From NCBI RefSeq assembly GCF_002095485.1, contig NZ_MLFS01000048.1, forward strand, positions 1 through 40,915: a stretch of 40,915 nt of DNA. The letters run 5' to 3'. A program made the position numbers and the translations under genes. This DNA is from Pantoea wallisii. GTDB lineage: Bacteria; Pseudomonadota; Gammaproteobacteria; Enterobacterales; Enterobacteriaceae. Position 1 is the first letter of the stretch. Each line of letters starts with the position of its first letter. This document shows, piece by piece, positions 25,673-34,639 of this stretch. The notes below the pieces were generated by a model that was not told the DNA's origin, did no database searches, and worked only from the letters and a program-made list of their open reading frames with translations.

Positions 25673-26209
25673 ATGGCAACCGAATATGCGATCATCGCCG
25701 GTGGCTGTTTCTGGTGTACCGAAGCAGTGTTCAAAGATGTGATTGGCGTAGAGTCAGTAGAGAGTGGTTATACCGGCGGCGAGCGTCCGAATCCCACTTA
25801 CGAGCAGGTGTGCAGCGGTGCCACCGGTCACGCTGAAGCCATTCGCGTCGGGTTCGATCCCGAAAAGGTGAGCTACGGCGATCTGCTGGATATCAGCTTT
25901 GCCACTCACGATCCTACCCAGCTGAATCGCCAGGGCAACGATGTGGGTACGCAGTACCGCTCAGCGATTTTCCCGGCCACTGCCGAGCAGGAAGCCGAAG
26001 CGATCGCCGCCATTGCGCGCGCGCAGGAGGATCACAATGTGCCGGTGGTCACCACCATTGAGCCACTGAAAGCCTGGTATCCGGCGGAAGCGTATCACCA
26101 GGATTACTGGGACGGTGCCGGCCAGCGTAACGGATACTGCCTGGCGGTGATCCCACCGAAATTACAGAAGCTGCGTAAAAGTTTTGCTAACCGCGTAAAA
26201 CAGAGTTAA
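25673..26209 (+). CDS. msrA: Peptide methionine (S)-S-oxide reductase MsrA
   Basis: Repairs oxidised methionine in proteins and free methionine sulfoxide. It has 178 residues with the active-site motif GGCFWCTEAVF (catalytic Cys12, also Cys15), the family GYTGG, and the ligand motif GHAEAIRVGFDP. The C-terminal part contains EAYHQDYWDGAG and one further Cys (GYCLAVI). It is shorter than E. coli MsrA (about 212) and lacks its N-terminal extension, so it is probably a separate paralogue. GACAGGAGTAAAAACA is a strong ribosome site. Single gene after umuC. Confidence 0.96.
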   Translation: MATEYAIIAGGCFWCTEAVFKDVIGVESVESGYTGGERPNPTYEQVCSGATGHAEAIRVGFDPEKVSYGDLLDISFATHDPTQLNRQGNDVGTQYRSAIFPATAEQEAEAIAAIARAQEDHNVPVVTTIEPLKAWYPAEAYHQDYWDGAGQRNGYCLAVIPPKLQKLRKSFANRVKQS

Positions 26210-26223
26210 TCACGTCAGCCTTT

Positions 26224-26246
26224 CAGGTGCGCATTATGCGCACCTG
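26224..26246. terminator. Strong hairpin after msrA
   Basis: CAGGTGCGCA-TTA-TGCGCACCTG, a ten-pair perfect stem, 15 bases past the msrA stop. No U-run adjoins it on the plus strand, so this is a likely transcript-end hairpin but not a classic terminator. Confidence 0.5.
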
Positions 26247-26329
26247 CACTGAATATCCTGCTGTTTTTGCCGCGACCCGCCCCCGATTATCCGTCATAAT
26301 AGCTCCCCTCCTCTTTTCAGAGCGCCATC

Positions 26330-27961
26330 ATGAATTTTCCACAGCCCGAAACCACGGCGCACAGGCGGCCGATGAAGCTCAACACCCTGGTGACGCTGAT
26401 GCTGAGCGCGGTGATCGTGCTGGTGCTGCTGAGTGTGCATATGTTCTATTTCTTCCAGATTGGCGCTTCCACGCGTAGCCAGCTGGAGGATAAAGCGATG
26501 GCGGTAGCGCGTACGCTGGCTAAATCGCCGGAGATTCAGCAGGCGCTGCGGCTACCGCCCGAACAGGCAAATCTCCAGCCAATCGCCAAAGCGGTTGAAG
26601 CCAGCAACAACCTGTTGTTTATCAGCATTACCAATATGGACGGCATACGTTATTCGCACCGCAACCCGGAGCTGGTGGGTAAGCACTTTATTGGTGCCGA
26701 TATTGAGCCGGCGCTACGCGGCAGCGAGGTAGTCTCGGTCAATCAGGGTTCACTGGCCAAAGCCCTGCGCGTCTTTACCCCTATCTATGACGCACAGCGC
26801 CGTCAGCTGGGCGTGGTGTCGATCGGTATTTCCCTTGATGCCGTGACCGATCAGATCAACCAGAGCCGCTGGAGCATCTTATGGACCATCCTGATCGGCA
26901 CCCTTGCCGGTGCGGTGGGTACGCTGGTGCTGGTGCGCGTGCTGAAACGCATTCTGTTTGGCCTGGAGCCCTATGAGATCTCCACCCTGTTTGAGCAGCG
27001 CCAGGCGATTCTCAACTCCGTGAAAGAGGGCGTGGTGGCGATGGATGAGCAGGGCCAGGTCACGCTGGTGAACCAGGCCGCACAGCAGCTGCTGAACGAT
27101 AACATGGCCAGCAGCGTCGTGAGCGCAGAGCGCATTTATGACGCCTCGGTGATCAATCACCACCTGCAGGAGGTGCTGCGCAGTGGGCATGCCCGGCGGG
27201 ATGAGGAGCTCAACGTCAATGGTCGCCTGCTGTTGAGTAACACCGTGCCGGTGCGCAGCCAGGGGCGTATTATCGGCGCGGTCTGCACCTTCAGGGACAA
27301 AACCGAGATCAGTCAGCTGATGCAGCGCCTGACGGGCATGGTAAGCTATGTGGATGCGCTGCGTGAGCGCTCGCACGAATTTATGAACAAGCTGCACGTG
27401 ATTCTTGGCCTGCTGCATATGAAGAACTATGCGCAGGTGGAAGCCTATATTTTAAAAACCGCTAACAACTATCAGACGGAGATCGGCTTCCTGCTGGAGA
27501 AGATTAAGTCACCGGTGATTGCCGGTTTCCTGCTCAGCAAGATCAATCGCGCCTCTGACTGCGGCCATCGCCTCACCATCAGCGATGCCAGCTACCTGCC
27601 GGATAGCGGTAATGAGCAGCAGATGGCGGCGCTGATTACTATCGTCGGCAACCTGGTGGAGAACGCCCTGGATGCGATGAGTGAGCAGACCGAAGGTGAA
27701 ATTCACGTGATGCTGCACTATCAGAACGGCTGGCTGACCTGCGAAGTGAGCGATGATGGCCCGGGCATTATGCCAGACCACCTTGCCACGGTGTTCGATA
27801 AGGGCTTCTCCACCAAGGGCGAAAATCGCGGCGTGGGGCTGTTCCTGCTGAAACAGCAAACCGAGCATCTGGGTGGCAGCGTCAGCGTGGAGTCAGAACC
27901 TGGCGTGTTTACGCAATTTTTAGTCCAACTTCCGTGGGATGGAGGAAACCAAACCGCATGA
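26330..27961 (+). CDS. dcuS: C4-dicarboxylate sensor kinase DcuS
   Basis: Membrane sensor that detects fumarate, malate and other C4-dicarboxylates and phosphorylates DcuR. The 543 residues equal the E. coli length. Two membrane helices (about 22-43 and 182-204) flank a periplasmic PAS domain with the ligand-binding residues Arg107, His110 and Arg147 at the same positions as in E. coli. A cytoplasmic PAS domain (about 225-320) and kinase with His349 (LRERSHEFMNKLHV), N box (GNLVENALDAM) and G box (SDDGPGIMPD) follow. The stop overlaps the dcuR start (ATGA). Confidence 0.97.
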   Translation: MNFPQPETTAHRRPMKLNTLVTLMLSAVIVLVLLSVHMFYFFQIGASTRSQLEDKAMAVARTLAKSPEIQQALRLPPEQANLQPIAKAVEASNNLLFISITNMDGIRYSHRNPELVGKHFIGADIEPALRGSEVVSVNQGSLAKALRVFTPIYDAQRRQLGVVSIGISLDAVTDQINQSRWSILWTILIGTLAGAVGTLVLVRVLKRILFGLEPYEISTLFEQRQAILNSVKEGVVAMDEQGQVTLVNQAAQQLLNDNMASSVVSAERIYDASVINHHLQEVLRSGHARRDEELNVNGRLLLSNTVPVRSQGRIIGAVCTFRDKTEISQLMQRLTGMVSYVDALRERSHEFMNKLHVILGLLHMKNYAQVEAYILKTANNYQTEIGFLLEKIKSPVIAGFLLSKINRASDCGHRLTISDASYLPDSGNEQQMAALITIVGNLVENALDAMSEQTEGEIHVMLHYQNGWLTCEVSDDGPGIMPDHLATVFDKGFSTKGENRGVGLFLLKQQTEHLGGSVSVESEPGVFTQFLVQLPWDGGNQTA

Positions 27962-28677
27962 TTAACGTGTTAGTGGTCGATGATGATGCCATGGTCGCCG
28001 AACTGAACCGCAGTTTTATCGGCCAGGTGCCGGGTTTTAACTGCGTCGGCACGGCCTCAACGCTGCAGCAGGCGAAGGAGTTCCTGTTTAACAGCGACAC
28101 GCCGATCGACCTGCTGCTGCTGGATATCTACATGCAGCAGGAGAACGGTCTCGATCTGCTGCCCGCGCTGCGCAAAGCGCAGAGCCCGGTGGAGGTCATC
28201 ATCATCTCGTCAGCGGCGGATGCGGAGAACATCAAAACCTCGCTGCACTATGGCGTGGTGGATTATCTGATTAAGCCGTTCCAGTTCCCGCGCTTTGAAG
28301 AGGCGCTGACCGGCTGGCGGCAGAAGAAGTCGCTGATGGATAATCAGCACTACTATCAGCAGGCGGATCTTGACCTGCTGATGCACGGCAGCCCGGCAAC
28401 GCAGCATGACAATAAACGGTTACCGAAAGGCCTGACGCCGCAAACCCTGCGCACGCTGTGCCAGTGGATCGACGCGCATCCGGGGCACGAGTTCTCCACC
28501 GATGAGCTGGCAGCCGAGGTGAATATCTCCCGCGTCTCCTGCCGCAAATACCTGATCTGGCTGGCGCAGATCAATATTCTGTTCACCAGCATTCACTACG
28601 GCGCAACCGGGCGGCCGGTCTACCGCTATCGCCTGCAGCCGGAGTATCGCTCCCTGCTGCAGCAGTACTGTCAGTAA
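27958..28677 (+). CDS. dcuR: Response regulator DcuR
   Basis: Transcriptional activator for C4-dicarboxylate genes, phosphorylated by DcuS. It has 239 residues: a receiver domain (about 1-120) with acidic residues MINVLVVDDDAM, the phospho-Asp in DLLLLDIYM, and Lys in DYLIKPFQ, then a C-terminal helix-turn-helix of the CitB type (STDELAAEVNISRVSCRKYLIWL). I chose ATG 27958, which overlaps dcuS. The 3' end overlaps the convergent apbE gene by seven bases. Confidence 0.97.
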   Translation: MINVLVVDDDAMVAELNRSFIGQVPGFNCVGTASTLQQAKEFLFNSDTPIDLLLLDIYMQQENGLDLLPALRKAQSPVEVIIISSAADAENIKTSLHYGVVDYLIKPFQFPRFEEALTGWRQKKSLMDNQHYYQQADLDLLMHGSPATQHDNKRLPKGLTPQTLRTLCQWIDAHPGHEFSTDELAAEVNISRVSCRKYLIWLAQINILFTSIHYGATGRPVYRYRLQPEYRSLLQQYCQ

Positions 28678-29633
28678 CGCAGTGACCAGGCCGCATCCAG
28701 TGGCTGAAAGCGGAAGTGGCGCGGTGCAGAGCAGATGATTTGCTGGTCGCGGGTGACAAATACCGCGTCCAGATCGGCCTGGTCGGCAAGCCAGGCCAGC
28801 CCCCGCTCAACGCCCATGCCGTAGAGCAGCGTGGTGTAGATATCACCATCCAGCGAGCGATCGGCAATTACCGTGACGCTGAGCAGCTCGTTATCCAGCG
28901 GATAGCCGCTGCGCGGATCAAAAATGTGGTGCCAGCAGCGGCCGTCCAGCTCAAAATAGCGCTCATAGATACCGGACGTCACCACCGATTTGCCCTGCAC
29001 CTGCAGCACTCCTAGCAGTTCATCCTCGCGGCCAAACGGTTTTTTCAGGCCGATGCCCCAGCCCTGCGGTTCGTGCGGCGGGCTGCCCAGCGTCTGCACG
29101 TTACCGCCCAGGTTAATCAGCGCCTGCGTTACGCCCTGCTGGCGCAAAAAGGCCTGCACCACGTCAGCAATATAGCCTTTGGCGATGGCGCCGAGATCGA
29201 TCTCCATGCCAGGCTGCTGCAGAAACACCGAGCGCTGCGCATCATCCAGCACCACCTGATGCGGATCGGTAAGGCGGAGCAGCGCAGCGATCTCCGCAGC
29301 AGGCGGCACGCTGCGCCCCTGAAAGCCAATCTTCCAGCGTTTCACTACGGGCCCGATGGCAAAGTTAAAGGTACTGTCCGGCAGGATGCTCACCGCATGC
29401 GCCACGCTGATCAGACGCCAGACCGCTTCGCTGACCACCACCGGATGGCGACCGGCAGCGTGGTTGATCGCCATCACTTCCGATGCGGCGCGGTTAACGG
29501 TGAACAGATTCTCCTGCTGTTTGATCAGGCTGAATACCTGGCGGGCGAGCGTGGGATTGTCTTCGAAGAGTTTGAGCAGAATGGGCGAACCCATCAGGAC
29601 GGCAGAGTAGCTATAGACGCCAGCGTCGGACAT
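28671..29633 (-). CDS. apbE: FAD:protein FMN transferase ApbE
   Basis: Attaches FMN from FAD covalently to a Thr of target proteins, using Mg2+. It has 320 residues. Conserved parts are the N-terminal MGSPILLKLFED, FNFAIGPVVKRWKIG, IDLGAIAKGYIAD, ALINLGGNVQTLG and the Thr-rich SVVTSGIYERYFE, then HIFDPRSGYPLDN. There is no visible lipoprotein signal, so it should act in the cytoplasm, as does its likely target. It follows the fumarate reductase gene, which carries an ApbE target motif. A terminator hairpin between the two (29649-29679) may reduce apbE expression. Confidence 0.95.
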   Translation of the reverse strand: MSDAGVYSYSAVLMGSPILLKLFEDNPTLARQVFSLIKQQENLFTVNRAASEVMAINHAAGRHPVVVSEAVWRLISVAHAVSILPDSTFNFAIGPVVKRWKIGFQGRSVPPAAEIAALLRLTDPHQVVLDDAQRSVFLQQPGMEIDLGAIAKGYIADVVQAFLRQQGVTQALINLGGNVQTLGSPPHEPQGWGIGLKKPFGREDELLGVLQVQGKSVVTSGIYERYFELDGRCWHHIFDPRSGYPLDNELLSVTVIADRSLDGDIYTTLLYGMGVERGLAWLADQADLDAVFVTRDQQIICSAPRHFRFQPLDAAWSLRY

Positions 29634-29648
29634 GAGTCGCCTCGTGAG

Positions 29649-29679
29649 AAAAACGCTGCCTGCCGGTAAGCAGGCAGCG
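29649..29679 (-). terminator. Terminator between fumarate reductase and apbE
   Basis: On the minus strand CGCTGCCTGC-TTACCG-GCAGGCAGCG is a perfect ten-pair stem followed by TTTTT. It begins eight bases past the reductase stop and ends 16 bases before the apbE start. Confidence 0.9.
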
Positions 29680-29686
29680 TAACAGC

Positions 29687-32467
29687 TTAGTTGCCCAGTG
29701 CCAGTTTAGCGGCATTCCGGCCAGCTTTGATACCAAAGATGATGATATCGGCCACGGCGTTACCGCCGATACGGTTAGCACCGTGGATACCGCCGACCAC
29801 TTCACCGGCCGCCCAGGCACCGGGAATCACCTGCTTCTGCGCATCCAGCACTGCGGTGTCGGTGTTGATGGTGACGCCGCCCATGGTGTGATGCACGCCC
29901 GGGGCGATGCGGATAGCGAAATAGGGCCCCTGATTAAGCGGATGACGCAGCGCGGTTTTGCGACCAAAGTCTTCGTCATTCTGGTTAATCACGAATTCAT
30001 TGTAACGGCCAAGCGTGGTTTGCAGCGCTTCCTGATCCATGTTGAGTTTCACTGCCAGCTCGTGCGGCGTCGGTGCGCTGATCACAAAGCCTTTGGCGAT
30101 GTACTCGTCCGCTGCTTTGTTGTTGGCCCGCACCTGCTCGTCAAAGATGATCCACGCACTTTTCTCCGGCAGCGCGATGATCTCAGCAGAGACTTTGTCG
30201 CGGGTTTCCATCTCATTATAGAAACGCTGGCCCGCCTGGCTGACGAGGATCGCCCCGCCGCCACGCATCGCTTCGGAGATCAGATACGAGGTGGTCTGCT
30301 CTACCGTTGGGTGAATCTGGATCTCGCCCATATCGACGGTATCTGCGCCAATTTTCTGCAGCATGCCAATACCGCTGCCGGTTGCCCCTTTGTGGTTCGT
30401 GGTGACGAAGCCATCCAGCTCCGGACGGTACTTCACGACCATCTCGCGGTTAGCACTGAAGCCGCCGGTCGCCACAATCACACTCTTCGCATTCAGGATG
30501 CGGCTGTCGTTGTACTCATCCACCACTTTTACGCCGGTCACGGCGCCATTCTCAAACAGAATCTCTGAGACAGAGGTCTCCAGCAGCACTTCGATTTCGC
30601 GCTGGTTAATGTTCTTCACCAGGCCGCTGATCAGGAAGCCACCGACCGCTGAGCGATCTTCCGGACGGTGGGTACGGTCAATGCTCATGCCGCCGGTAAT
30701 GGTGATATCGCTCAGTTCGATCTGTTTAGCCGCCAGCCACTCAATGGCTTCCGGTGCCTGCTCAACAAACTCACGCAGCAGAACCGGGTTGTTTTTGAAT
30801 TTACCGCCCTTGAGCGTCTCTTCGTAGAACAGCTCTTTGCTGTCTTCAATCCCTTTCAGCTTCTGATAACGGGTCTCTGCCGCGTTCATGCCCACTGACG
30901 CTTTGATGGTGTTGCCGCCAATGGTCGGCATTTTTTCGATGATTACCACGCGCGCGCCGTCATCGTGCGCCTGAATCGCTGCGGCCAGCCCGGCACCGCC
31001 GGTACCGATCACCACCACATCGTAGTTGACCGGTGCATTCGGATTACCGCCCTCTTCAATCACATACTCTTTGCTTGAGGTGGTCAGCGCACGTGAGACC
31101 GCTTTTTTCAGCGCCTCACTCTGTGTGGTGGCACCGGTAATGGCATCCACGTGCGGGCTGTTTGCCACCAAAATACGTTCGCGCAGGCTCTCGAAGGTGC
31201 TGGTGAAATCGACGTCAAGGTTCGGGTCCGGTACCAGCGAGATATCGGTAATACGGTCGGTATCGAGCGTAACGTTGATTTTCAGCTTCAGCGCTTCGGC
31301 TTCAACTTTGGCCTGATAAACCCCGGCTTTGTACTTACGGTGACCATCACTGACGTCACGGATCATCGCGTCCACCAGCGAGAAGCGCCACAGCGGCTCC
31401 GGAATGGTCAGGGCTTCGCGTTTGGTGCTGTCGATATACAGCTCCATGCGCTCATTATTAATGATGCGATCGGCCCAGTCCGGATAGGCGATACAGGCTT
31501 TGCCCACCGCCACCAGGTCAAAACCTGAGGCCAGCGCCAGTTCAGCATCCTCTTTATTCACTACGCCGCCGACGCCAATGACCGGTACCTTCGCCAGCTG
31601 AGCAGAGCGCTGCGCCAGATATTTCGTGATCAGCGGCGTCGGGTCCTGCGTATCCACAATTGACGGGCGTAGCAGCTGGCCAACAGAGAAGTGGACGTAA
31701 TCAAGACCGCGCGCCGCCAGCTTCTCCAGCAGCCAGAGCGTGTCATCCCAACGGATGCCCGGCACTTCCAGCTCTTCCGGCGAGAAGCGGTAGCCAATAA
31801 TGAAATCCGCTGCCGCAAAGCGATCGGCCATGTTGTGGGTAATCTCCAGCACCTCCAGCGGGAAGCGTGCGCGGTTTTCGCGGCTGCCGCCCCACTTATC
31901 GTCGCGCTGGTTGGAGTTGGGTGAGTAGAACTGCTGAATCAGGTAGGTATTTGCACCGTGGATCTCTACACCGTCGAAGCCGGCTTTGATGGCACGGTTC
32001 ACCGCATCACCGAATTTAGTGATCATGACATCCACCTCTTCCGCGGTCATCGCCTGCGGAGTGGTGGCGCCTTCACGCGGCGCGGCGATGGCGCTGGGCG
32101 CAATCGGCGTTTTCCCGCCAATCAGCGACGGTTCTACCATACGGCCGCCGTGGTAGATCTGCAGAATGGCTTTCGACCCCTGCGATTTGATCGCGTGGGC
32201 AATGCGTGCCAGGCCGGGGATCTTGTTGTCACTGTCGATGGCAATCGCGCCAGGGAACGCCGGGCCACGGTTATCAACGAAGGCACACTCAACAATCACC
32301 GTACCGATACTGCCCGCGCGCACCCGGTAATATTCGACAAGGTCGCTGGTGACACCGCCATCATAATAACCGGTGCAGGTGGTCATCGGCGCCATCACCA
32401 GACGGTTTTTAAGGACAGCACCTTTCGGGAGCGTTAACGGGTTAAGAATCGGGGTGAGCGTATTCAT
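29687..32467 (-). CDS. Soluble NADH:fumarate reductase (OYE, FMN_bind, FAD fumarate reductase)
   Basis: A 926-residue cytoplasmic flavoenzyme with no signal peptide, so NADH probably reduces fumarate to succinate without quinones. Domain 1 (about 1-370) is an old-yellow-enzyme type NADH:flavin oxidoreductase with the His170-Gly-Ala-Asn173 pair. Domain 2 (about 380-465) is an FMN_bind domain; DAITGAT at 441-447 is an ApbE target with Thr447 the likely FMN site. Domain 3 (about 481-926) is the FAD fumarate reductase, with GTGGAGLAA at 488-496, His719, Arg756 (TRDKVS), His859-860 (HHTMGG) and Arg899 (GANRIGG). I chose ATG 32465-32467, preceded by GGAG. The architecture matches that described for a Klebsiella soluble NADH:fumarate oxidoreductase. 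Confidence 0.92.
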   Translation of the reverse strand: MNTLTPILNPLTLPKGAVLKNRLVMAPMTTCTGYYDGGVTSDLVEYYRVRAGSIGTVIVECAFVDNRGPAFPGAIAIDSDNKIPGLARIAHAIKSQGSKAILQIYHGGRMVEPSLIGGKTPIAPSAIAAPREGATTPQAMTAEEVDVMITKFGDAVNRAIKAGFDGVEIHGANTYLIQQFYSPNSNQRDDKWGGSRENRARFPLEVLEITHNMADRFAAADFIIGYRFSPEELEVPGIRWDDTLWLLEKLAARGLDYVHFSVGQLLRPSIVDTQDPTPLITKYLAQRSAQLAKVPVIGVGGVVNKEDAELALASGFDLVAVGKACIAYPDWADRIINNERMELYIDSTKREALTIPEPLWRFSLVDAMIRDVSDGHRKYKAGVYQAKVEAEALKLKINVTLDTDRITDISLVPDPNLDVDFTSTFESLRERILVANSPHVDAITGATTQSEALKKAVSRALTTSSKEYVIEEGGNPNAPVNYDVVVIGTGGAGLAAAIQAHDDGARVVIIEKMPTIGGNTIKASVGMNAAETRYQKLKGIEDSKELFYEETLKGGKFKNNPVLLREFVEQAPEAIEWLAAKQIELSDITITGGMSIDRTHRPEDRSAVGGFLISGLVKNINQREIEVLLETSVSEILFENGAVTGVKVVDEYNDSRILNAKSVIVATGGFSANREMVVKYRPELDGFVTTNHKGATGSGIGMLQKIGADTVDMGEIQIHPTVEQTTSYLISEAMRGGGAILVSQAGQRFYNEMETRDKVSAEIIALPEKSAWIIFDEQVRANNKAADEYIAKGFVISAPTPHELAVKLNMDQEALQTTLGRYNEFVINQNDEDFGRKTALRHPLNQGPYFAIRIAPGVHHTMGGVTINTDTAVLDAQKQVIPGAWAAGEVVGGIHGANRIGGNAVADIIIFGIKAGRNAAKLALGN

Positions 32468-32678
32468 AATGGGTAACTCCGGAATGTAGAAATTGATAAT
32501 CAATTCTTTGGCTGATCGGCGTCGTTTTTAATTATTGGAGTGGTCCGACTTCATGCTGTAAATATACCATTTAATTTAGTTACATAACCTAAGTTGTTAG
32601 TTATATAAGTTTCAGGCATGAAAGTAGTATTTATTACACATGGACGAAATTGTCGCTCCGCTAAGTTTTAACCAAGAC

Positions 32679-32692
32679 TTGACAAAAATCAA
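32679..32692 (-). promoter_or_regulatory. FNR-like box near the fumarate reductase promoter
   Basis: TTGAC-AAAA-ATCAA differs from the FNR consensus TTGAT-N4-ATCAA at one base. A GACAAT -10 candidate (32649-32654, minus strand) lies about 33 bases from the box centre, giving a class II-like start near 32643. Confidence 0.6.
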
Positions 32693-32865
32693 CTTTTTCC
32701 TTACATTTGATAAATTATCATTAATTTCAACGACATAAAAACAGCACAACTGCCTGCTATTGCTTAATTATGCGCCTGATGTTCACTTTTACTGCTTAAT
32801 TCACCCCTTATGGTTCGTTTATTAAGGCGCAAAAGGTTAAAACAAAAAATCCCGCACAATTTTTA

Positions 32866-32879
32866 TTGATCCAGATCAA
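32866..32879 (+). promoter_or_regulatory. FNR box near the transporter promoter
   Basis: TTGAT-CCAG-ATCAA is a perfect FNR consensus. An activating position (-41.5) would put the start near 32914 and a leader of about 157 bases before the transporter ATG. Anaerobic induction is the inference. Confidence 0.85.
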
Positions 32880-33070
32880 AATAGATATTTTAATTAATCG
32901 CATCATAGCGTCATTCATTTGATAATTCGCGTAACGAATTTGCAAATCAAAGATTCATCTGAAAGGCATATTAAATAGTCACGGCAACTCTGCTCATTCT
33001 GTTTCGTTACTCAAAACCAGCAGCAACCGGGGCGATAAATCGCATTCTCCACAACTTGCAGACCAAAACT

Positions 33071-34582
33071 ATGAATACACAAACAACCCAGAGTGAACCC
33101 CTGAAGGCGCCACCCGCCGCACCGGGGAAAAAGAACCGCCTGATGATGTTGTGCCTGCCGATTATCGTGGCTGTGCTGCTGCTACTGGTACCTACCCCTG
33201 CCGGGCTGGAACCTTACGCGTGGCACTTCTTCGCCATCTTTGTCGGGGTTATTGTCGGTCTGATTTTCGAACCCTTACCGGGTGCGGTTATCGGCCTGAC
33301 CGGCGTGGTGGTGATCGCGCTGTTCAGCCAGTGGGTGCTGTTTAGCCCGGCAGAGCTGGCCGATCCGAAATTTAAAACCGCAGGACAAGCCTTCAAATGG
33401 GCGGTAAGCGGCTTCGGTAACTCCACCGTGTGGCTGATCTTCGGCGCCTTTATGTTCGCGGCTGGCTACGATAAGACGCAGTTTGGCCGCCGTCTGGCGC
33501 TGATCCTGGTGAAGTATCTGGGTCGCCGCAGCCTGACGCTGGGCTACGCCATCACCTTCGCTGACCTGCTGCTGGCGCCGTTTACGCCCTCCAACACTGC
33601 ACGCAGCGGCGGTACCATCTACCCGATTATCGCCAACCTGCCGCCGCTCTACGGCTCTAAGCCTAACGATCCCAGCGCGCGTAAAATCGGTTCTTACCTG
33701 ATGTGGGTGGCCATTACGGCGGCCTGTATCACCAGCTCAATGTTCCTTTCGGCGCTGGCCCCTAACCTGCTGGCGCTGGCGCTGGTCAAAAGCGTGGTGG
33801 GCTTTGATATCTCATGGGGCATGTGGTTCCTCGCCTTCCTGCCGCTGGGCCTGCTGCTGATTTTGACCATGCCGCTGCTGGCTTACTGGCTCTATCCGCC
33901 TGAAGTGAAAGTGAACGATGAAGTACCGCGCTGGGCAAAAGCGGAGCTGGAGAAGCTGGGCCCGCTGTCACGCAATGAGATCCTGCTGCTGGTGTTCGTG
34001 GTCGCCGCGCTGATGATGTGGATCTTCGCCACCGCCTGGATTGAACCGGCCATGGCTGCCCTGCTGGTTATCGTGCTGATGCTGTGGACTGGCGTGCTGA
34101 ACTGGAGCGATATCACCAACAACAAAGCGGCATGGAACACCTTTGCCTGGTTCGCCACCTTAGTGGCGCTGGCGGATGGTCTGGCACGCGTGGGCTTTAT
34201 CGCCTGGTTGGGTAAAGAGGGTGCGCTGCTGCTGCAGGGCTATGACCCGCAAGTCTCTGCGGTGGTGTTGCTGGTGGCCTTCTACCTGCTGCACTACCTG
34301 TTTGCCAGCACCACGGCGCACACTACGGCGCTGTTGCCCGCCATGCTGACCATTGCCGCCTCCATCCCGGGCATCAACATGCCTGTGTTCTGCCTGATGA
34401 TGTGTACCTCACTGGGCGTCATGGGCATTATCACCCCGTACGGCACCGGCCCAAGTCCGATTTACTACGGCAGCGGCTATCTGCCAACCAAAGATTACTG
34501 GCGTCTCGGCACGATCTTCGGCGGCTTCTTCCTGATTGCGCTGATGGTTATCGCCTATCCGTGGATGGTGATGATGTTCTGA
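33071..34582 (+). CDS. DASS-family di/tricarboxylate transporter
   Basis: Inner-membrane transporter of the divalent anion symporter family, close to E. coli CitT and TtdT, which exchange citrate or tartrate for succinate. It has 503 residues and about 12 membrane segments. The family SNT motif is at 174-176 (APFTPSNTARSGG), and the second substrate loop near the C terminus has TPYGTGPSPIYYGSGY. Other shared parts are FGNSTVWLIFGAF and LFASTTAHTTALLPA. ATG 33071 is preferred to an upstream TTG; the ribosome site is weak. Substrate is inferred from the fumarase and fumarate reductase next door: malate, fumarate or tartrate, probably in exchange for succinate. Confidence 0.9.
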   Translation: MNTQTTQSEPLKAPPAAPGKKNRLMMLCLPIIVAVLLLLVPTPAGLEPYAWHFFAIFVGVIVGLIFEPLPGAVIGLTGVVVIALFSQWVLFSPAELADPKFKTAGQAFKWAVSGFGNSTVWLIFGAFMFAAGYDKTQFGRRLALILVKYLGRRSLTLGYAITFADLLLAPFTPSNTARSGGTIYPIIANLPPLYGSKPNDPSARKIGSYLMWVAITAACITSSMFLSALAPNLLALALVKSVVGFDISWGMWFLAFLPLGLLLILTMPLLAYWLYPPEVKVNDEVPRWAKAELEKLGPLSRNEILLLVFVVAALMMWIFATAWIEPAMAALLVIVLMLWTGVLNWSDITNNKAAWNTFAWFATLVALADGLARVGFIAWLGKEGALLLQGYDPQVSAVVLLVAFYLLHYLFASTTAHTTALLPAMLTIAASIPGINMPVFCLMMCTSLGVMGIITPYGTGPSPIYYGSGYLPTKDYWRLGTIFGGFFLIALMVIAYPWMVMMF

Positions 34583-34639
34583 TGATGTTGCTCCGATGTT
34601 AAAAACGGAGCCGCGCACGGCCATGAAAGTGATATGATG

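Larger units (their letters stand above)
32468..33070. other. Divergent control region of the fumarate module
   Basis: AT-rich, 603 bases, with no gene. It contains two FNR-type boxes (32679-32692 and 32866-32879) and a perfect palindrome TGATAA-A-TTATCA (32708-32720) between them. The leader of the transporter would be long. DcuR sites are expected here but cannot be told by eye. Confidence 0.7.
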
